Positions 34,381 through 44,605 of a stretch of 64,000 nt of DNA are shown here, piece after piece. The stretch is taken from NCBI RefSeq assembly GCF_900167255.1, contig NZ_FUYB01000013.1:1-64000 (forward strand). Direction: 5' to 3'. Both the position numbers and the translations under genes were made by a program. The stretch's first letter is position 1; each line of letters opens with the position of its first letter. The notes under the pieces were generated by a model, which was given only the letters and a program-made list of their open reading frames with translations, ran no database searches and had not been told where the DNA came from. This DNA comes from Thiothrix eikelboomii (GTDB taxonomy: Bacteria > Pseudomonadota > Gammaproteobacteria > Thiotrichales > Thiotrichaceae).

Positions 34381-35279
34381 CTATTGAATAGCCAACTTAT
34401 TCCAAATATCACGATGCTCGTGTTTGATGGCTTTGTCTTCAACAAGCAATTCCACATACTTTGGAAATACAAGGCTCGGGTCTGATAGTAACCTTAAATA
34501 GTATTTAAGGCTTGGAACCAAGCCATTAACAATCAACTGACAGTTGTACATTGCTTTGATTTTTGAAATTAAATGACTTAGTTCATTATCAGGCTCACAA
34601 TTTTGATGTGTAGTGAGAATGTAATAGCGATTTACAGACTTATCCATAATTTTCTCGGCCGCACTGTGGATAATTCTATTGCTGATAGCAATATTGTGTT
34701 TTACCTCGATTGCTTCAAAAACTTCTCCACTGTTTTCTTCAATTATTTCAATATCTCCAATAGCACCAGTTTGAGAGTCTGCTGCTGAGTGTGCTTCAAG
34801 AGGTTTTAGTTTCATCCCCTTGTAACGACTCATTTGCTCAATAAGTACGCTATAAACAGCATAGAGTGCAAGTACAGGTAAACGAGATGCTCCTTTAGAC
34901 GCCTTGTACTCATAGAAGAAGTGATTTCTGAAAAGACTAATAATAAGCTGAATATCTTTAGTCTTTGGAATCGACAGGGTTATCTTTTTAGACTCAAGTA
35001 GGATCATCTGATAATGTAAAAGACACGCTAATGCAACTGCCGCAGACTCGCCATCTTCTTCAACATAGTTAAACGTTTTTAAGAATGGCTCTTTGATGTC
35101 ACCAATATTTTCATCATAGTTAAGCATATAAGGCTTGGGGCGTTCAAATGTTCTAGTTTGCCAGCCAGATTTAGCTCCTTCAAAATTATTTGCATTCAAC
35201 CAAGGGTAAAAGTGTTGTTCAGCACATCAATAATTTTCGCTTGAATATCTTGGCCTGCTTCTTGGATTTGGCGCGCCAT
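34381..35279 (-). pseudogene. Putative type II restriction endonuclease, apparently frameshifted near its N-terminus
   Basis: A well-placed start (ATG at 35279, GAGGA eight bases upstream, four bases after the methyltransferase stop) opens a frame reading MARQIQEAGQDIQAKIIDVLNN and then ends in TGA after a few more residues. Reading on in another frame from 35213 gives FYPWLNANNFEGAKSGW and a 272-residue open frame to 34381. Insertion of a single C between 35214 and 35213 (AACAAC|ACTTTT) would join both into about 299 residues. The body has a possible PD-(D/E)xK core: GDIEI, then EAIEVKHN. Gene order and position after an m5C methyltransferase support a restriction enzyme. It could be a true inactivation, a phase-variable state or a sequencing error. 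Confidence 0.65.
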
Positions 35280-35283
35280 AAAA

Positions 35284-37122
35284 TTATCCTCTACTGATAT
35301 TTAAATTATGCTCTGTTAATATTTGAGGTTTTACTGAGAAATTCATCTGTTTTCCGAATGGCAGTGTAAATGGATAAGAAACCATATATACATCTTTGGG
35401 GATTGCAATATTGGTCTCGTGGCAGCGAATATCAAATCGGTAAGATCGTAGTAAATTCACTAATTGAATAAAGTTAGCTATGCCAAATCTAAAACCAAAT
35501 AATTGAGTGAGGTGCTCTCTAGGAAAGTATCTAGAGCAGTTTTCAAAATTAGATACATGTTTTGAAAATAGTGCAATAGGCTCTTCTGATTTTATAATAA
35601 AGTTTTTTATTCTAAAAACTGGATGTGGCTCTGTGAAATGGCCATAAAGTTCAAACAATGAATGAAAGTTGCTAGACTTAATAACCCAGTCATCTATTGC
35701 GTTCCACATTGTTTGGATCGTGTGTTCAGATTCACCATAAGCAGTAACATCAAGAACTGCTGACGGTCGGCTATTGGCACTAAGTTGTTCTTCAGTATCA
35801 AATATTTCCAAAAATGCCTTAGCAAATAATTTTTTACTTGTATCAGATTTTATCTTTATTTTCGCAATAGTACCCTCAATTACGACCTCAACATTGGGTT
35901 TACCAGATAATGAGTTTGGAGCAACTACACTACTATAATTGTTAAGCCTAAAGGATGATGTCTCACTATTTTGTGCTTTTGCTACTATCGCATGTGTTTC
36001 TCTTGTTTTAGTGGCTTTTTTTCCTTTGCGGCTATCAAAAGATAAGACAAAATCTTTTTGCAGAAGCTCCAAGTCTACTGTTTTTTCAAAGATCTGTTTT
36101 GCAATAGCTAATGCCATTATATAAGAAAGTTTTGGGCTAACTGAGTTACCAATTTGTTTAATTTTATCACTACGCTCTCCAACAAATTGATAGCTATCTG
36201 GAAAGCCTTGAAGACGCATATATTCCTTTACTGTAAAGCACCGATTCTCCCAATGGAATGGCCCAGTGTATTTTCCCGGACTAGCAATTAAAGTCTTAAT
36301 CGGAAGGTTTGGGCTTGCTTTGTATAAAAAATCAGAGAATCGAGAGCGATACGCAAAAACAGGGTTTGGATACCCCCTTTTTGCAGTAAAGAATAAATAG
36401 TTTTCACCAGGTGGAACGAGTGGCAAAAGATGTGCATATTTACCATTATTTAAGATAAGAGCTTCTTTGTCTTCATCTTCAGCAATGCCCTCTAAAGCTT
36501 TACCTGAAGTGATGTGTGGCTGACTACTTACCGAGTCTGGTCCAAACAAGGGTCTAGGGAATAAAAACTCATGGGTGAGATTATGTCCAACCATAATCAT
36601 TCTTTCCCGTTGTTGTGGAGCGCCGTAATCGAGTGCATCAAGAATTCTATAGCTAATGCTATATCCAAGATCCCTGAATGCATTAACGATGGCTAACCAG
36701 TCTTGGCCTTGGTTTGTACCAAGAATACCTCTAACATTTTCAAAGAGAAAAGCTTTCGGTTTGACATGGCCAATAATTCCGCAATATGCTTCAAACAAAG
36801 TCCCACGGTCATCCAATCTACCTGCAGCACCACCAGCCCTTCTTCCTGATGCTGAAAAGGATTGACAGGGAGGTCCACCAATGATCAGATCAACCTCTTT
36901 TGGTAAGGTTTGTAGATCAATCTTTCTAATATCTGCTCGTTCAACAATGGTTGCTTTAGAAAGCATTTCACCTAAATTAGCTTTCAATGTTTCACACGAG
37001 AGATCATCAATATCTGTGGCATAAACCACATCATAGCCAGCTAAATCAAAACCTAAATCAAGCCCACCCGCTCCAGTAAAAAGGCTGATGACTCGGATTC
37101 CTTTACCTACTCTGTCTTGCAT
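35284..37122 (-). CDS. DNA (cytosine-5) methyltransferase of a type II R-M system, with C-terminal extension
   Basis: 612 residues from the ATG at 37122 (MQDRVGKGIRVISLF); a TTG 60 bases upstream is in frame but less likely. m5C-MTase motifs are in order: I (SLFTGAGGLDLGF), IV with the catalytic Cys (GGPPCQSFSASG, Cys at about 96), VI (FLFENVRG), VIII (APQQRERMIMVG), a short target-recognition region, then IX/X (EYMRLQGFPDSY, IGNSVSPKL). The catalytic core ends near residue 350; about 250 extra residues follow that match no motif I know. It is co-directional with the putative endonuclease. Codon use is AT-rich compared with neighbours, consistent with horizontal transfer. Confidence 0.93.
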   Translation of the reverse strand: MQDRVGKGIRVISLFTGAGGLDLGFDLAGYDVVYATDIDDLSCETLKANLGEMLSKATIVERADIRKIDLQTLPKEVDLIIGGPPCQSFSASGRRAGGAAGRLDDRGTLFEAYCGIIGHVKPKAFLFENVRGILGTNQGQDWLAIVNAFRDLGYSISYRILDALDYGAPQQRERMIMVGHNLTHEFLFPRPLFGPDSVSSQPHITSGKALEGIAEDEDKEALILNNGKYAHLLPLVPPGENYLFFTAKRGYPNPVFAYRSRFSDFLYKASPNLPIKTLIASPGKYTGPFHWENRCFTVKEYMRLQGFPDSYQFVGERSDKIKQIGNSVSPKLSYIMALAIAKQIFEKTVDLELLQKDFVLSFDSRKGKKATKTRETHAIVAKAQNSETSSFRLNNYSSVVAPNSLSGKPNVEVVIEGTIAKIKIKSDTSKKLFAKAFLEIFDTEEQLSANSRPSAVLDVTAYGESEHTIQTMWNAIDDWVIKSSNFHSLFELYGHFTEPHPVFRIKNFIIKSEEPIALFSKHVSNFENCSRYFPREHLTQLFGFRFGIANFIQLVNLLRSYRFDIRCHETNIAIPKDVYMVSYPFTLPFGKQMNFSVKPQILTEHNLNISRG

Positions 37123-37326
37123 TGTCTTACCTACATGACTTCGATCAAAACAGTTTACCCTGTTTGGAGAGAGAAATATCAAGCTAATAGTTCATCGTGT
37201 CTCTCTGACACAAATTCCCGATATGCGCCAGCCTCGCACCGAGTAGTATGAACCCAAAGCCAGCCTAAGCGATATGGGGCCTAGCTCCACTGAATATTAA
37301 CCCTAAGCCGAATACCTAGATAAAAC

Positions 37327-37360
37327 AGGTTATGCTTAGCCCATTAGGCCAGCATAACCT
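37327..37360 (-). terminator. Probable terminator downstream of creD
   Basis: AGGTTATGC (37327-37335) pairs with GCATAACCT (37352-37360). On the minus strand the hairpin is followed by GTTTTATC. It lies 20 bases after the creD stop. Confidence 0.55.
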
Positions 37361-37379
37361 CGATCTAGCTAAAATCCAT

Positions 37380-38786
37380 CTAAGCGCTGGGTAGTGTGTC
37401 TGACTCAGGTTCAGGGCGATTCAGCTTAGCTTGCGGTAAAGCATTGGCGGTTAAGGCATACCAATCTAAATGGCGGGTCGCTAACATTAAGGCCGCTAAC
37501 ACAGCAAAAATCAACAAACTGCCCATTAATAAAGCATTATCCTCAGCTTGAAGAATCACATAGAGCACGGTATATAAACTCAGTAAACCACTGCCTAACA
37601 ACAAACCTAATTGACGACTATGGAGAATAGCTCCGAAATAGAGAGTCAATAAGCCCGTGCTTGCGAGGGCAGCGATTAAATACGCCCAGCCGAAATCAAT
37701 ATGTTCAGAGAGTGAAATCAGTAGTAAATAAAATACGGTTAAGGCTAAGCCGACTAAGAAGTATTGAATCGGATGAATACGCAGTTGCTTTAATAGCTCA
37801 AACATAATCAATACAACGAAGGTGAGCAAAATAAATAAGACAGCATATTTAATACTGCGTTCAGATTGCTGATAAACATCGACTGGTTGTAATAAGTCAA
37901 AACCCACTGAACGATTTAAGAGCGCATCACATTGATTGGCACTGCATTGCTCTAAAGCCGCACTCACATTATAAGAGAAGGAGGATGCCCGCCAATGAGC
38001 CGTGAAGCCTTGATCATTAATGGTGCGCTCTTCTGGCAATAACTCACCAGTGAATTTAGGATGTGCCCAATCGGCTACTAAGCCTAGCTCGGAGTTTTCT
38101 GCCAATAGAGCAAAATTCATCGAACTCATACCGCGTAATTTTAGGTCAAAATTAAATTTAAAGATCTGTGCGGTGACTGTACTGAATTCAGGCAGTTTAG
38201 CATGCATACCTGCTGTCGCATTCGGTAGGTTTGTACCGGGGTTAAAGGCCAAGTTTTGCTGATTCCAAATCAAGTTAGGCGGTGCTGCAATTCCGCGTTG
38301 GTCTCGTACTAATACCGATAGATAAGGGCTATACAATTGTAGTTGATCATTTTTATGTTCATTGAGCAAATCGACCAAGGCTTGAGTTTCAAAACTCCCG
38401 GAGACTTGTAAGCTACTATTATAAATCGGGACTGCATAAATGCCCCGCGAGCGAGTTTCACTGTCTAGGGCGCTTTGTATGTCCAATTGTTTGGGAATCA
38501 TGATCAACCGCTTGTCAATCTTCTGTGCTTTGACCACTTCGCGGCTCGTACCGTCTTTTTCGGTAATAGTTTCTTTCAGATTGACCGTGAGGGTATAGGG
38601 AATCACTAAGACTGGGCCGGCGAGAGTTTGTGAACCCGGCCAACTTTGCTCAATGCTGCTATAAGCTTCCGAGCGCCAACTTGCGCGCTCACTTACTAAG
38701 CCCATCAAAGAGGCCTGTGGAATAAACAAGAGAATAATGAGGATAAAAATAATGAACAATTTTAAAGCTAAGCGATAGTTTTGCAT
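37380..38786 (-). CDS. creD: Inner membrane protein CreD
   Basis: 468 residues. An N-terminal helix (LALKLFIIFILIILLFIPQASL) precedes a large periplasmic domain (about 30-300), followed by a run of five hydrophobic helices, as in the CreD/Cet family. The family member in E. coli belongs to the CreBC regulon and affects colicin E2 tolerance and envelope integrity. No creBC is adjacent. The gene is monocistronic. Biochemical function is unknown. Confidence 0.9.
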   Translation of the reverse strand: MQNYRLALKLFIIFILIILLFIPQASLMGLVSERASWRSEAYSSIEQSWPGSQTLAGPVLVIPYTLTVNLKETITEKDGTSREVVKAQKIDKRLIMIPKQLDIQSALDSETRSRGIYAVPIYNSSLQVSGSFETQALVDLLNEHKNDQLQLYSPYLSVLVRDQRGIAAPPNLIWNQQNLAFNPGTNLPNATAGMHAKLPEFSTVTAQIFKFNFDLKLRGMSSMNFALLAENSELGLVADWAHPKFTGELLPEERTINDQGFTAHWRASSFSYNVSAALEQCSANQCDALLNRSVGFDLLQPVDVYQQSERSIKYAVLFILLTFVVLIMFELLKQLRIHPIQYFLVGLALTVFYLLLISLSEHIDFGWAYLIAALASTGLLTLYFGAILHSRQLGLLLGSGLLSLYTVLYVILQAEDNALLMGSLLIFAVLAALMLATRHLDWYALTANALPQAKLNRPEPESDTLPSA

Positions 38787-38848
38787 GATCTGACTCCTTC
38801 TACATTGCCCACCATGCTAAGGAATGTCCATGCAAAATTAGGGTAAAA

Positions 38849-38917
38849 GGATTTGGAATTTGTGCGCAAACATTTGCAAATCCCGTGCAGTGTAAGGTTT
38901 GTCGTTGTTTTACAACG
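38849..38917. promoter_or_regulatory. Two palindromes upstream of the fadL-like gene, candidate operators
   Basis: GGATTTG (38849-38855) is matched by CAAATCC (38877-38883), enclosing a second dyad TTTG-TGCG-CAAA (38860-38871). Further on, CGTTGT-TTT-ACAACG is a perfect 15-base dyad at 38903-38917. Both lie 65-135 bases upstream of the fadL-like start. They could bind regulators of lipid uptake, but none is identified here. Confidence 0.35.
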
Positions 38918-38983
38918 GAGGCTTTCTCTTCACTGGCTTTTTCTGATACTTTTGTACACTAGCCATTTGGAGGAGAAATAACA

Positions 38984-40387
38984 ATGACTAAGCTACCCGC
39001 TAGATCAATTCTAGCTATTTCTATTACCTTAGCCTTAAGTTCCACAGTACAAGCTGCCGGTTTTGCCTTAATTGAGAACTCAGCCTCAGGGATGGGCAAT
39101 GCTTTTGCAGGTGCAGCTGCCGTGGCAGAAGATGCGTCCACAACTTGGTTTAATCCAGCGGGCATGGCTGAGCTGGGCGATGGCTCTCACTTGAGCACGG
39201 CCGGCCATGTGATTGTTCCGCAAGCAAAATTCACTGATAAAGGCTCTTGGGTCAATCCTGCTCTAACCGGAGGTAATATTGATCAAGCTCAAGCCGCGTT
39301 AACGGGTAAAAATGATGATGGTGGCAAACCCGCCTTCGTTCCCAACTCTTACGCCGTGAAACGTCTGAATGAAAAGATGACAGTTGGTGTAGGTATCAAT
39401 GCACCTTTTGGCTTAGAAACCAACTATGATGATGATTGGATTGGACGCTATAACGCACTCGATTCAGCCATGCAAACCATCAATATCAATCCTTCGGTAG
39501 CCTATGAAATCAATGAGCAATTGACGTTCGGGGGCGGGGTTAGCCTGCAATATATTACGGTTGAATTAGGCAGTGCTATTGATTCGGCGGCGGCTTGTCG
39601 GAGTATTGCAGGGGCGGCCAATAGTGGTGATTTATTGTTAAGTTGCTTAAGGGCTATGCCGACGCTATCGAATCAAGCTACCGATAGTAAGGTCGTGATC
39701 AGCGGTGATGATGTTTCTTTTAGTTATAATTTAGGTGCGATGTATAAACCGACCCCCCAAACTAAAATCGGGGTAAGTTATCGGGCAGCGACCAATCATG
39801 AGTTGGAAGGTAAAGCCGATTATACTGTAAATGCAGCTTTGCAGCCGATACTCACGGCGACGGGTGTGACACGATTTAATGATGTCGATGTAAAAGCGGA
39901 GGCGAATTTACCGGATAGTTTATCCTTGTCCGTAGCACATAAAGTCAATGATAAACTCGAATTGCTCGGTGATGTTACCCAAACAGGTTGGAGTAGCTTT
40001 GAGCGCTTGCGGGTAACTGATAAAAATACCGGAGCCATCGTCACCAATGTGGATGAAAAATGGGAGGATGTCACCCGTTTCTCCGTGGGTGCAAATTATC
40101 AATACAATGATCGGGTGAAATTACGCGGTGGCTTAGCCATTGATAAAACTCCTGTTCCCAATGCTCATTTGCTAACACCCCGCACGCCCGATACCGATCG
40201 TACTTGGTTAGCGGTTGGTGCGAATTACAAATTGAATAAAACCTCAAGCCTTGATGTGGGCTATGCGCACTTATTCATGGATCAAACACCTATTGATAAT
40301 ACGAGCGAAGACAATGGCTATGCGATCCGTGGTGTGTACGATAGCAGCGTTGACATTATCAGTGCTCAATTCAATATGTCATTTTAA
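38984..40387 (+). CDS. fadL: FadL/TodX family outer membrane long-chain fatty acid transporter
   Basis: 467 residues with a signal peptide (SILAISITLALSSTVQAAG). The mature N-terminus AGFALIENSASGMGNAFAGAAA and STTWFNPAGMA are family hallmarks (the plug or hatch segment); a beta-barrel ending in Phe (QFNMSF) follows. A strong ribosome-binding site (GGAGGAG) precedes the ATG. It imports hydrophobic compounds across the outer membrane. The next gene, 11 bases downstream, is a secreted lipase, so the pair forms a lipid-scavenging operon. Confidence 0.93.
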   Translation: MTKLPARSILAISITLALSSTVQAAGFALIENSASGMGNAFAGAAAVAEDASTTWFNPAGMAELGDGSHLSTAGHVIVPQAKFTDKGSWVNPALTGGNIDQAQAALTGKNDDGGKPAFVPNSYAVKRLNEKMTVGVGINAPFGLETNYDDDWIGRYNALDSAMQTININPSVAYEINEQLTFGGGVSLQYITVELGSAIDSAAACRSIAGAANSGDLLLSCLRAMPTLSNQATDSKVVISGDDVSFSYNLGAMYKPTPQTKIGVSYRAATNHELEGKADYTVNAALQPILTATGVTRFNDVDVKAEANLPDSLSLSVAHKVNDKLELLGDVTQTGWSSFERLRVTDKNTGAIVTNVDEKWEDVTRFSVGANYQYNDRVKLRGGLAIDKTPVPNAHLLTPRTPDTDRTWLAVGANYKLNKTSSLDVGYAHLFMDQTPIDNTSEDNGYAIRGVYDSSVDIISAQFNMSF

Positions 40388-40398
40388 GGGGCTTAACC

Positions 40399-42411
40399 AT
40401 GATGAAACCGACAACCATCGCTTTATGTTTAGCTGTAGCCTTAGGTTTACCAGCCTACACGGTGCAGGCGTATGATTTTGATGCTAGTGAAACGGATGCT
40501 CAAAACAACTATAGCCCTGCTTTAGCACCGTTGTTTGATCCGGCGAATGGCATTATTCCAAGTACTAATGATTTACTCTTTCGTGGCAGCACGGATGGTA
40601 CTTTAAATATTCCGACCACTAATTTGCCTGCGGCTCAATTGCCTTTGTATGAAGCCCTTAATTCGTTAGATGGCTTTGGTTTGACAGCACCGATTACAGC
40701 TAATTTTAGCAATGTGATGGATGCTAGTTCAGTCAAAATCGGCAGTAGTGTCTATGTGTATGCGGTTAAAAAAGATGCTAGCACGGGGGCGGTACTCAGT
40801 ATTGAATCTGAGTTGACGGCAGCCGAGGTGTTTGCCACCACTACCGCTGATGGTAAGACTTTAGTATTGTTACCACTTAAGCCTTTAAAAGAAAGTACCA
40901 GCTATATGGTGGTACTGACGAATAGCATTAAAGATAAAGCGGGTAAAACCGCCTCCAGCTCTTCGACTTATTTGTTAGCTAAAGCCACGCAATCCTTAGC
41001 TAATACACCGTATGCTGCTTTAGAGTCTTTGCGTCAATTAATTGGGACACAAGAAGCGGCTGCCGTGGGTAAAGGGGTTGCGAAAGCCCGCATTATTTTA
41101 AGCTGGACGTTTACGACTCAATCGGTTAGCCCGGTTTTGCAAGCCGTGACGGCCCAAGCTAAGGCGGGCAAGATGATCATGTCACCGGCTTTAGGTACGA
41201 CGCAAACCTTTTCTACGGCTTTACGTGGTAAAGCGAATGTGCATGCAGGCACCTTAACAGTACCTTATTACTTAAATGCTAAAGCACCGTTAACTAGTTA
41301 TTGGCAAGGGGCGGGAGCGAGTCATCTAACCCGCTTTAACCCAACACCTAAAGTGAAAAGTAAGCAGACGATTCCCGTCTTAATGACTGTACCGAATGCG
41401 AACTCTTTAGCAGGAGCTACTCCACCTGCGACGGGTTGGCCTGTGATTATCTTCCAGCACGGCATTACCCGTAGTCGCCTTGATATGCTCGCGATTGCTG
41501 ATAGCCTCGCGGATGCGGGTTTTGTAGTGGTCGCAATTGATCTACCTTTGCATGGTATTACGGATACGACCAATCCACTTAAGGCCGATTTAAACCCAAT
41601 TTCTAGTCAAGATGTAGAGCGTACTTTCAATTTAGACCTCCGCAACAATAGTACGGGTGCAGGTGGAGCTGATGGCTTGATTGATAGCTCTGGTTCTTAT
41701 TTTATTAATCTCACCAGCCTCCGCACTTCCCGCGATAATATCCGCCAAGGTATGTCCGACTTGATGGTATTGCGCAAAAGTTTAGCGGGTTTGCAGGCAG
41801 CTAGCCCGATTCCTTTAGATACTGCGAAACTGGGTTTTGTGGGTATTTCTTTAGGTGCGATGACCGGTATCGGCTATCTTAGCCAAGAGGCAACCAGCAC
41901 GCCCGCGAGTTTAGCCGTCCCTGGTGGTGGTATTGCGCGTTTATTAGATGGTTCGGAAACTTTTGGTCCAGCTATTCAACAGGGCTTGGCAGCGAGTGGC
42001 ATTGTCAAAGGAACAGCCGCTTATGATACTTTTATGGGCGTTGCTCAGTGGGTGAGTGATCCTGCTGATCCCATTGTTTTAGGCAAACAAGCGGCCGATA
42101 AACATCCGATCCACATGATGGAAGTGGTGGGGCAAAATGGCGTAGGTAGCGATAAGGTGATTCCAAATCGGGTAACGGGAGCGCCTTTGTCGGGTACTGA
42201 GCCATTAATTAGTATCATGGGCTTAAAATCCATTACCCAAACAGGTACACCCGATGGTGTGGTGCGCTTTACTGAAGGGGTTCATGGTTCGTTATTAACT
42301 CCAGATAGTTCCTTAGCCGCTACCACTGAAATGCAGTCTTCCACGGCGGTCTTCCAAGTCAAACGTGGCACGACGATTCCTGTGTTTAATCCTGCAGTAG
42401 TTCAGCAATAA
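40399..42411 (+). CDS. Pla-1/cef family extracellular lipase
   Basis: 670 residues with a signal peptide (TIALCLAVALGLPAYTVQA). The N-terminal half (YDFDASETDAQNNYSPALAPLFDP ... ) is the bacterial virulence-factor lipase N-terminal domain; the C-terminal half is an alpha/beta hydrolase with PVIIFQHGITRSR, VVAIDLPLHG and the nucleophile elbow FVGISLGAMTG. A late His (EGVHGSLL) completes the triad. It hydrolyses lipids outside the cell. Downstream of fadL with an 11-base gap; a hairpin follows the stop. Confidence 0.9.
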   Translation: MMKPTTIALCLAVALGLPAYTVQAYDFDASETDAQNNYSPALAPLFDPANGIIPSTNDLLFRGSTDGTLNIPTTNLPAAQLPLYEALNSLDGFGLTAPITANFSNVMDASSVKIGSSVYVYAVKKDASTGAVLSIESELTAAEVFATTTADGKTLVLLPLKPLKESTSYMVVLTNSIKDKAGKTASSSSTYLLAKATQSLANTPYAALESLRQLIGTQEAAAVGKGVAKARIILSWTFTTQSVSPVLQAVTAQAKAGKMIMSPALGTTQTFSTALRGKANVHAGTLTVPYYLNAKAPLTSYWQGAGASHLTRFNPTPKVKSKQTIPVLMTVPNANSLAGATPPATGWPVIIFQHGITRSRLDMLAIADSLADAGFVVVAIDLPLHGITDTTNPLKADLNPISSQDVERTFNLDLRNNSTGAGGADGLIDSSGSYFINLTSLRTSRDNIRQGMSDLMVLRKSLAGLQAASPIPLDTAKLGFVGISLGAMTGIGYLSQEATSTPASLAVPGGGIARLLDGSETFGPAIQQGLAASGIVKGTAAYDTFMGVAQWVSDPADPIVLGKQAADKHPIHMMEVVGQNGVGSDKVIPNRVTGAPLSGTEPLISIMGLKSITQTGTPDGVVRFTEGVHGSLLTPDSSLAATTEMQSSTAVFQVKRGTTIPVFNPAVVQQ

Positions 42412-42433
42412 GCTGAGTTATTCTTAGCTGATT

Positions 42434-42462
42434 TAGCCCTGTTGCAAATAGTAACAGGGCTA
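42434..42462 (+). terminator. Hairpin after the lipase gene, possible terminator
   Basis: TAGCCCTGTT (42434-42443) pairs with AACAGGGCTA (42453-42462) around a 9-base loop, 22 bases after the lipase stop. There is no T-run, so termination would be inefficient or Rho-assisted. Confidence 0.45.
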
Positions 42463-42578
42463 GAACAGGCTAATTCCAAGGCGCTAATCCCACTAATATC
42501 TGGATGAATCTCTGGATGTGTTTTCGAGCTGCTTTTGTTATGGTGTAGTGCTAATAGGCTGGTTGGAATAGTAAAAAA

Positions 42579-43625
42579 ATGCCCGAAACAGATCGTATGA
42601 TTTCACCCATCGGTTCGCGTGAAGAAGAGTTTGTCGATGAACATATTCGTCCGCGTCGTCTAAAAGATTATATTGGTCAGCCGGTTGTGCGTGAGCAAAT
42701 GGAGATTTTCATTGGTGCGGCTCGTGCACGTGGTGATGCTTTAGATCATACCTTGATTTTTGGTCCGCCCGGCCTTGGTAAAACCACGCTGTCTAATATT
42801 ATTGCTCAGGAAATGGGCGCAAACTTGCGGCAAACTTCTGGGCCAGTTTTAGAAAAAGCGGGTGATTTAGCAGCACTGTTGACTAATCTTGAGCCACATG
42901 ATGTCTTATTTATTGATGAAATCCATCGGTTAAGCCCAATGGTCGAGGAGATTCTCTATCCTGCAATGGAGGATTTTCAGCTGGATATTATGATCGGTGA
43001 AGGTCCCGCAGCACGCTCTATTAAACTCGATTTACCCCCCTTTACTTTAGTGGGGGCGACCACTCGCGCCGGTCTATTAACCTCTCCGCTACGAGATCGC
43101 TTTGGTATTGTGCAGCGTTTAGAGTTTTATAGTGTTGAAGACCTTGCTTATATCGTCAATCGGGCGGCCGGTATTTTAGGTGTACCGATGGAAGCTGGAG
43201 GGGCACATGAAATTGCTAAACGCTCACGGGGTACGCCACGGATTGCGAACCGTTTGCTGCGCCGAGTCAGAGATTATGCTCAAGTCAAAGCGAATGGTCG
43301 GGTCAGCCCAGAAATTGCTGATCGTGCCTTGGATATGCTGAACGTAGATGACAAGGGGTTAGACCATATGGATCGCCGCTTACTATTAGCCTTGCTTGAA
43401 AAGTTTGATGGTGGCCCGGTCGGTGTGGATAGCTTAGCGGCGGCTATTGGTGAGGAGCGCGGTACGATTGAGGATGTCCTAGAGCCTTATCTGATTCAAC
43501 AAGGTTTTTTAATGCGCACTCCACGGGGGCGTGTCGCTACGCGACATACGTGGCAGTATTTTGGTATGGTTATGCCAGCAGCTATCCAAGAACAAACGAG
43601 CCTCGATCTTTTTAACGACCACTAA
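42579..43625 (+). CDS. ruvB: Holliday junction branch migration helicase RuvB
   Basis: 348 residues, normal length. AAA+ ATPase with Walker [13 protein letters not shown], Walker B FIDEIHRL and sensor [17 protein letters not shown], then a C-terminal winged helix ending in [12 protein letters not shown]. It forms the hexameric motor that drives branch migration with RuvA. No ruvA or ruvC is adjacent, so the usual ruvAB operon is split here. The next gene, 14 bases on, is a CPBP protease. Confidence 0.97.
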   Translation: MPETDRMISPIGSREEEFVDEHIRPRRLKDYIGQPVVREQMEIFIGAARARGDALDHTLIFGPPGLGKTTLSNIIAQEMGANLRQTSGPVLEKAGDLAALLTNLEPHDVLFIDEIHRLSPMVEEILYPAMEDFQLDIMIGEGPAARSIKLDLPPFTLVGATTRAGLLTSPLRDRFGIVQRLEFYSVEDLAYIVNRAAGILGVPMEAGGAHEIAKRSRGTPRIANRLLRRVRDYAQVKANGRVSPEIADRALDMLNVDDKGLDHMDRRLLLALLEKFDGGPVGVDSLAAAIGEERGTIEDVLEPYLIQQGFLMRTPRGRVATRHTWQYFGMVMPAAIQEQTSLDLFNDH

Positions 43626-43639
43626 GCAAAGGACTGTGC

Positions 43640-44551
43640 ATGCGCGTCAATCCCCTTGATGAAGTTCGTTCGACTTGGGTCGTCGGTTTATTTGTGGTCG
43701 TTTTCTATTTTATTATTGGTTCAGGTTATGCTTTCCTGCAGCAAGTTCAAGCGAATCAGAATCTGTTTAGTCAGGGTGAGCTATTTATCTTAGAGAGTTT
43801 ATTATTCAATCTACTCTATCTGTTATTAGCGGTCTTGCTGTGGTGGGTTACCTTTAAGCAGCGTGATGAGCTCACGGAGCTACTGCTTAATCCTCCCGCT
43901 CCTGCAGAGCTGCCTGAGTATCTTTGGCTTGCCGTGGGGATGATTATCTCATCCATTGGCTTAACTTATCTGATGTACTATCCCTTATCCTTGGTTGCCC
44001 CTGAACTGGTGCAGCGTTGGTTGTTGGATGTGCCACCTTTATTGTATTGGGATGAGCAAGGGTCTTATTGGTTAGGTAATTTATTAGTGGTGATCAGTGC
44101 GGTCATTTTTGCGCCTATCGTGGAAGAGTTTATTTTTCGGGGTTATTTGCTCAATCGTTGGAGTTTGAAACTCGGTGCTCTGCCAGCAGTTATTTTATCA
44201 TCAGGTCTGTTCGCGTTTTTGCACAACGATATTTTGGGAGCTTTTGTATTCGGCGTGGTGCTGTGTTTGCTGTATATGAAAACGCGCTCTTTAGTGGGGC
44301 CTATTCTTGTACATATTGTAAATAATCTGATTGCCGTTAGCCTTGAATGGATGGATTTAAAATGGTGGAGTGGTTTCACTCCCATGACTCTGCAAGATTT
44401 TTATGATCAAGCAGGTTGGGGGATTTTTGGCTTACTGGTGGGTGTACCTTGGTTATGGCGGTATGCATATCAACATTTTAAGCCCTTACCTCAATTGCTA
44501 AAAGCGCATGAGCAGGGTGGGCAGACACCGAATAGTGTTTCGATGGGTTAG
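43640..44551 (+). CDS. CPBP family intramembrane glutamic endopeptidase
   Basis: 303 residues with about eight hydrophobic helices. CPBP (ABI/CAAX protease) motifs are intact: VEEFIFRGYLL (paired Glu and Arg), FLHNDILGAFVFG (His) and ILVHIVNNLIAV (His/Asn). These proteases cleave membrane-anchored substrates, including prenylated proteins; bacterial substrates are largely unknown. It sits right after ruvB and may be co-transcribed. Confidence 0.9.
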   Translation: MRVNPLDEVRSTWVVGLFVVVFYFIIGSGYAFLQQVQANQNLFSQGELFILESLLFNLLYLLLAVLLWWVTFKQRDELTELLLNPPAPAELPEYLWLAVGMIISSIGLTYLMYYPLSLVAPELVQRWLLDVPPLLYWDEQGSYWLGNLLVVISAVIFAPIVEEFIFRGYLLNRWSLKLGALPAVILSSGLFAFLHNDILGAFVFGVVLCLLYMKTRSLVGPILVHIVNNLIAVSLEWMDLKWWSGFTPMTLQDFYDQAGWGIFGLLVGVPWLWRYAYQHFKPLPQLLKAHEQGGQTPNSVSMG

Positions 44552-44605
44552 ATGCAGGGGTTGAGCACTTAGGCTTTAATCGGCAGACAACCATTAAGAA
44601 GCGAA

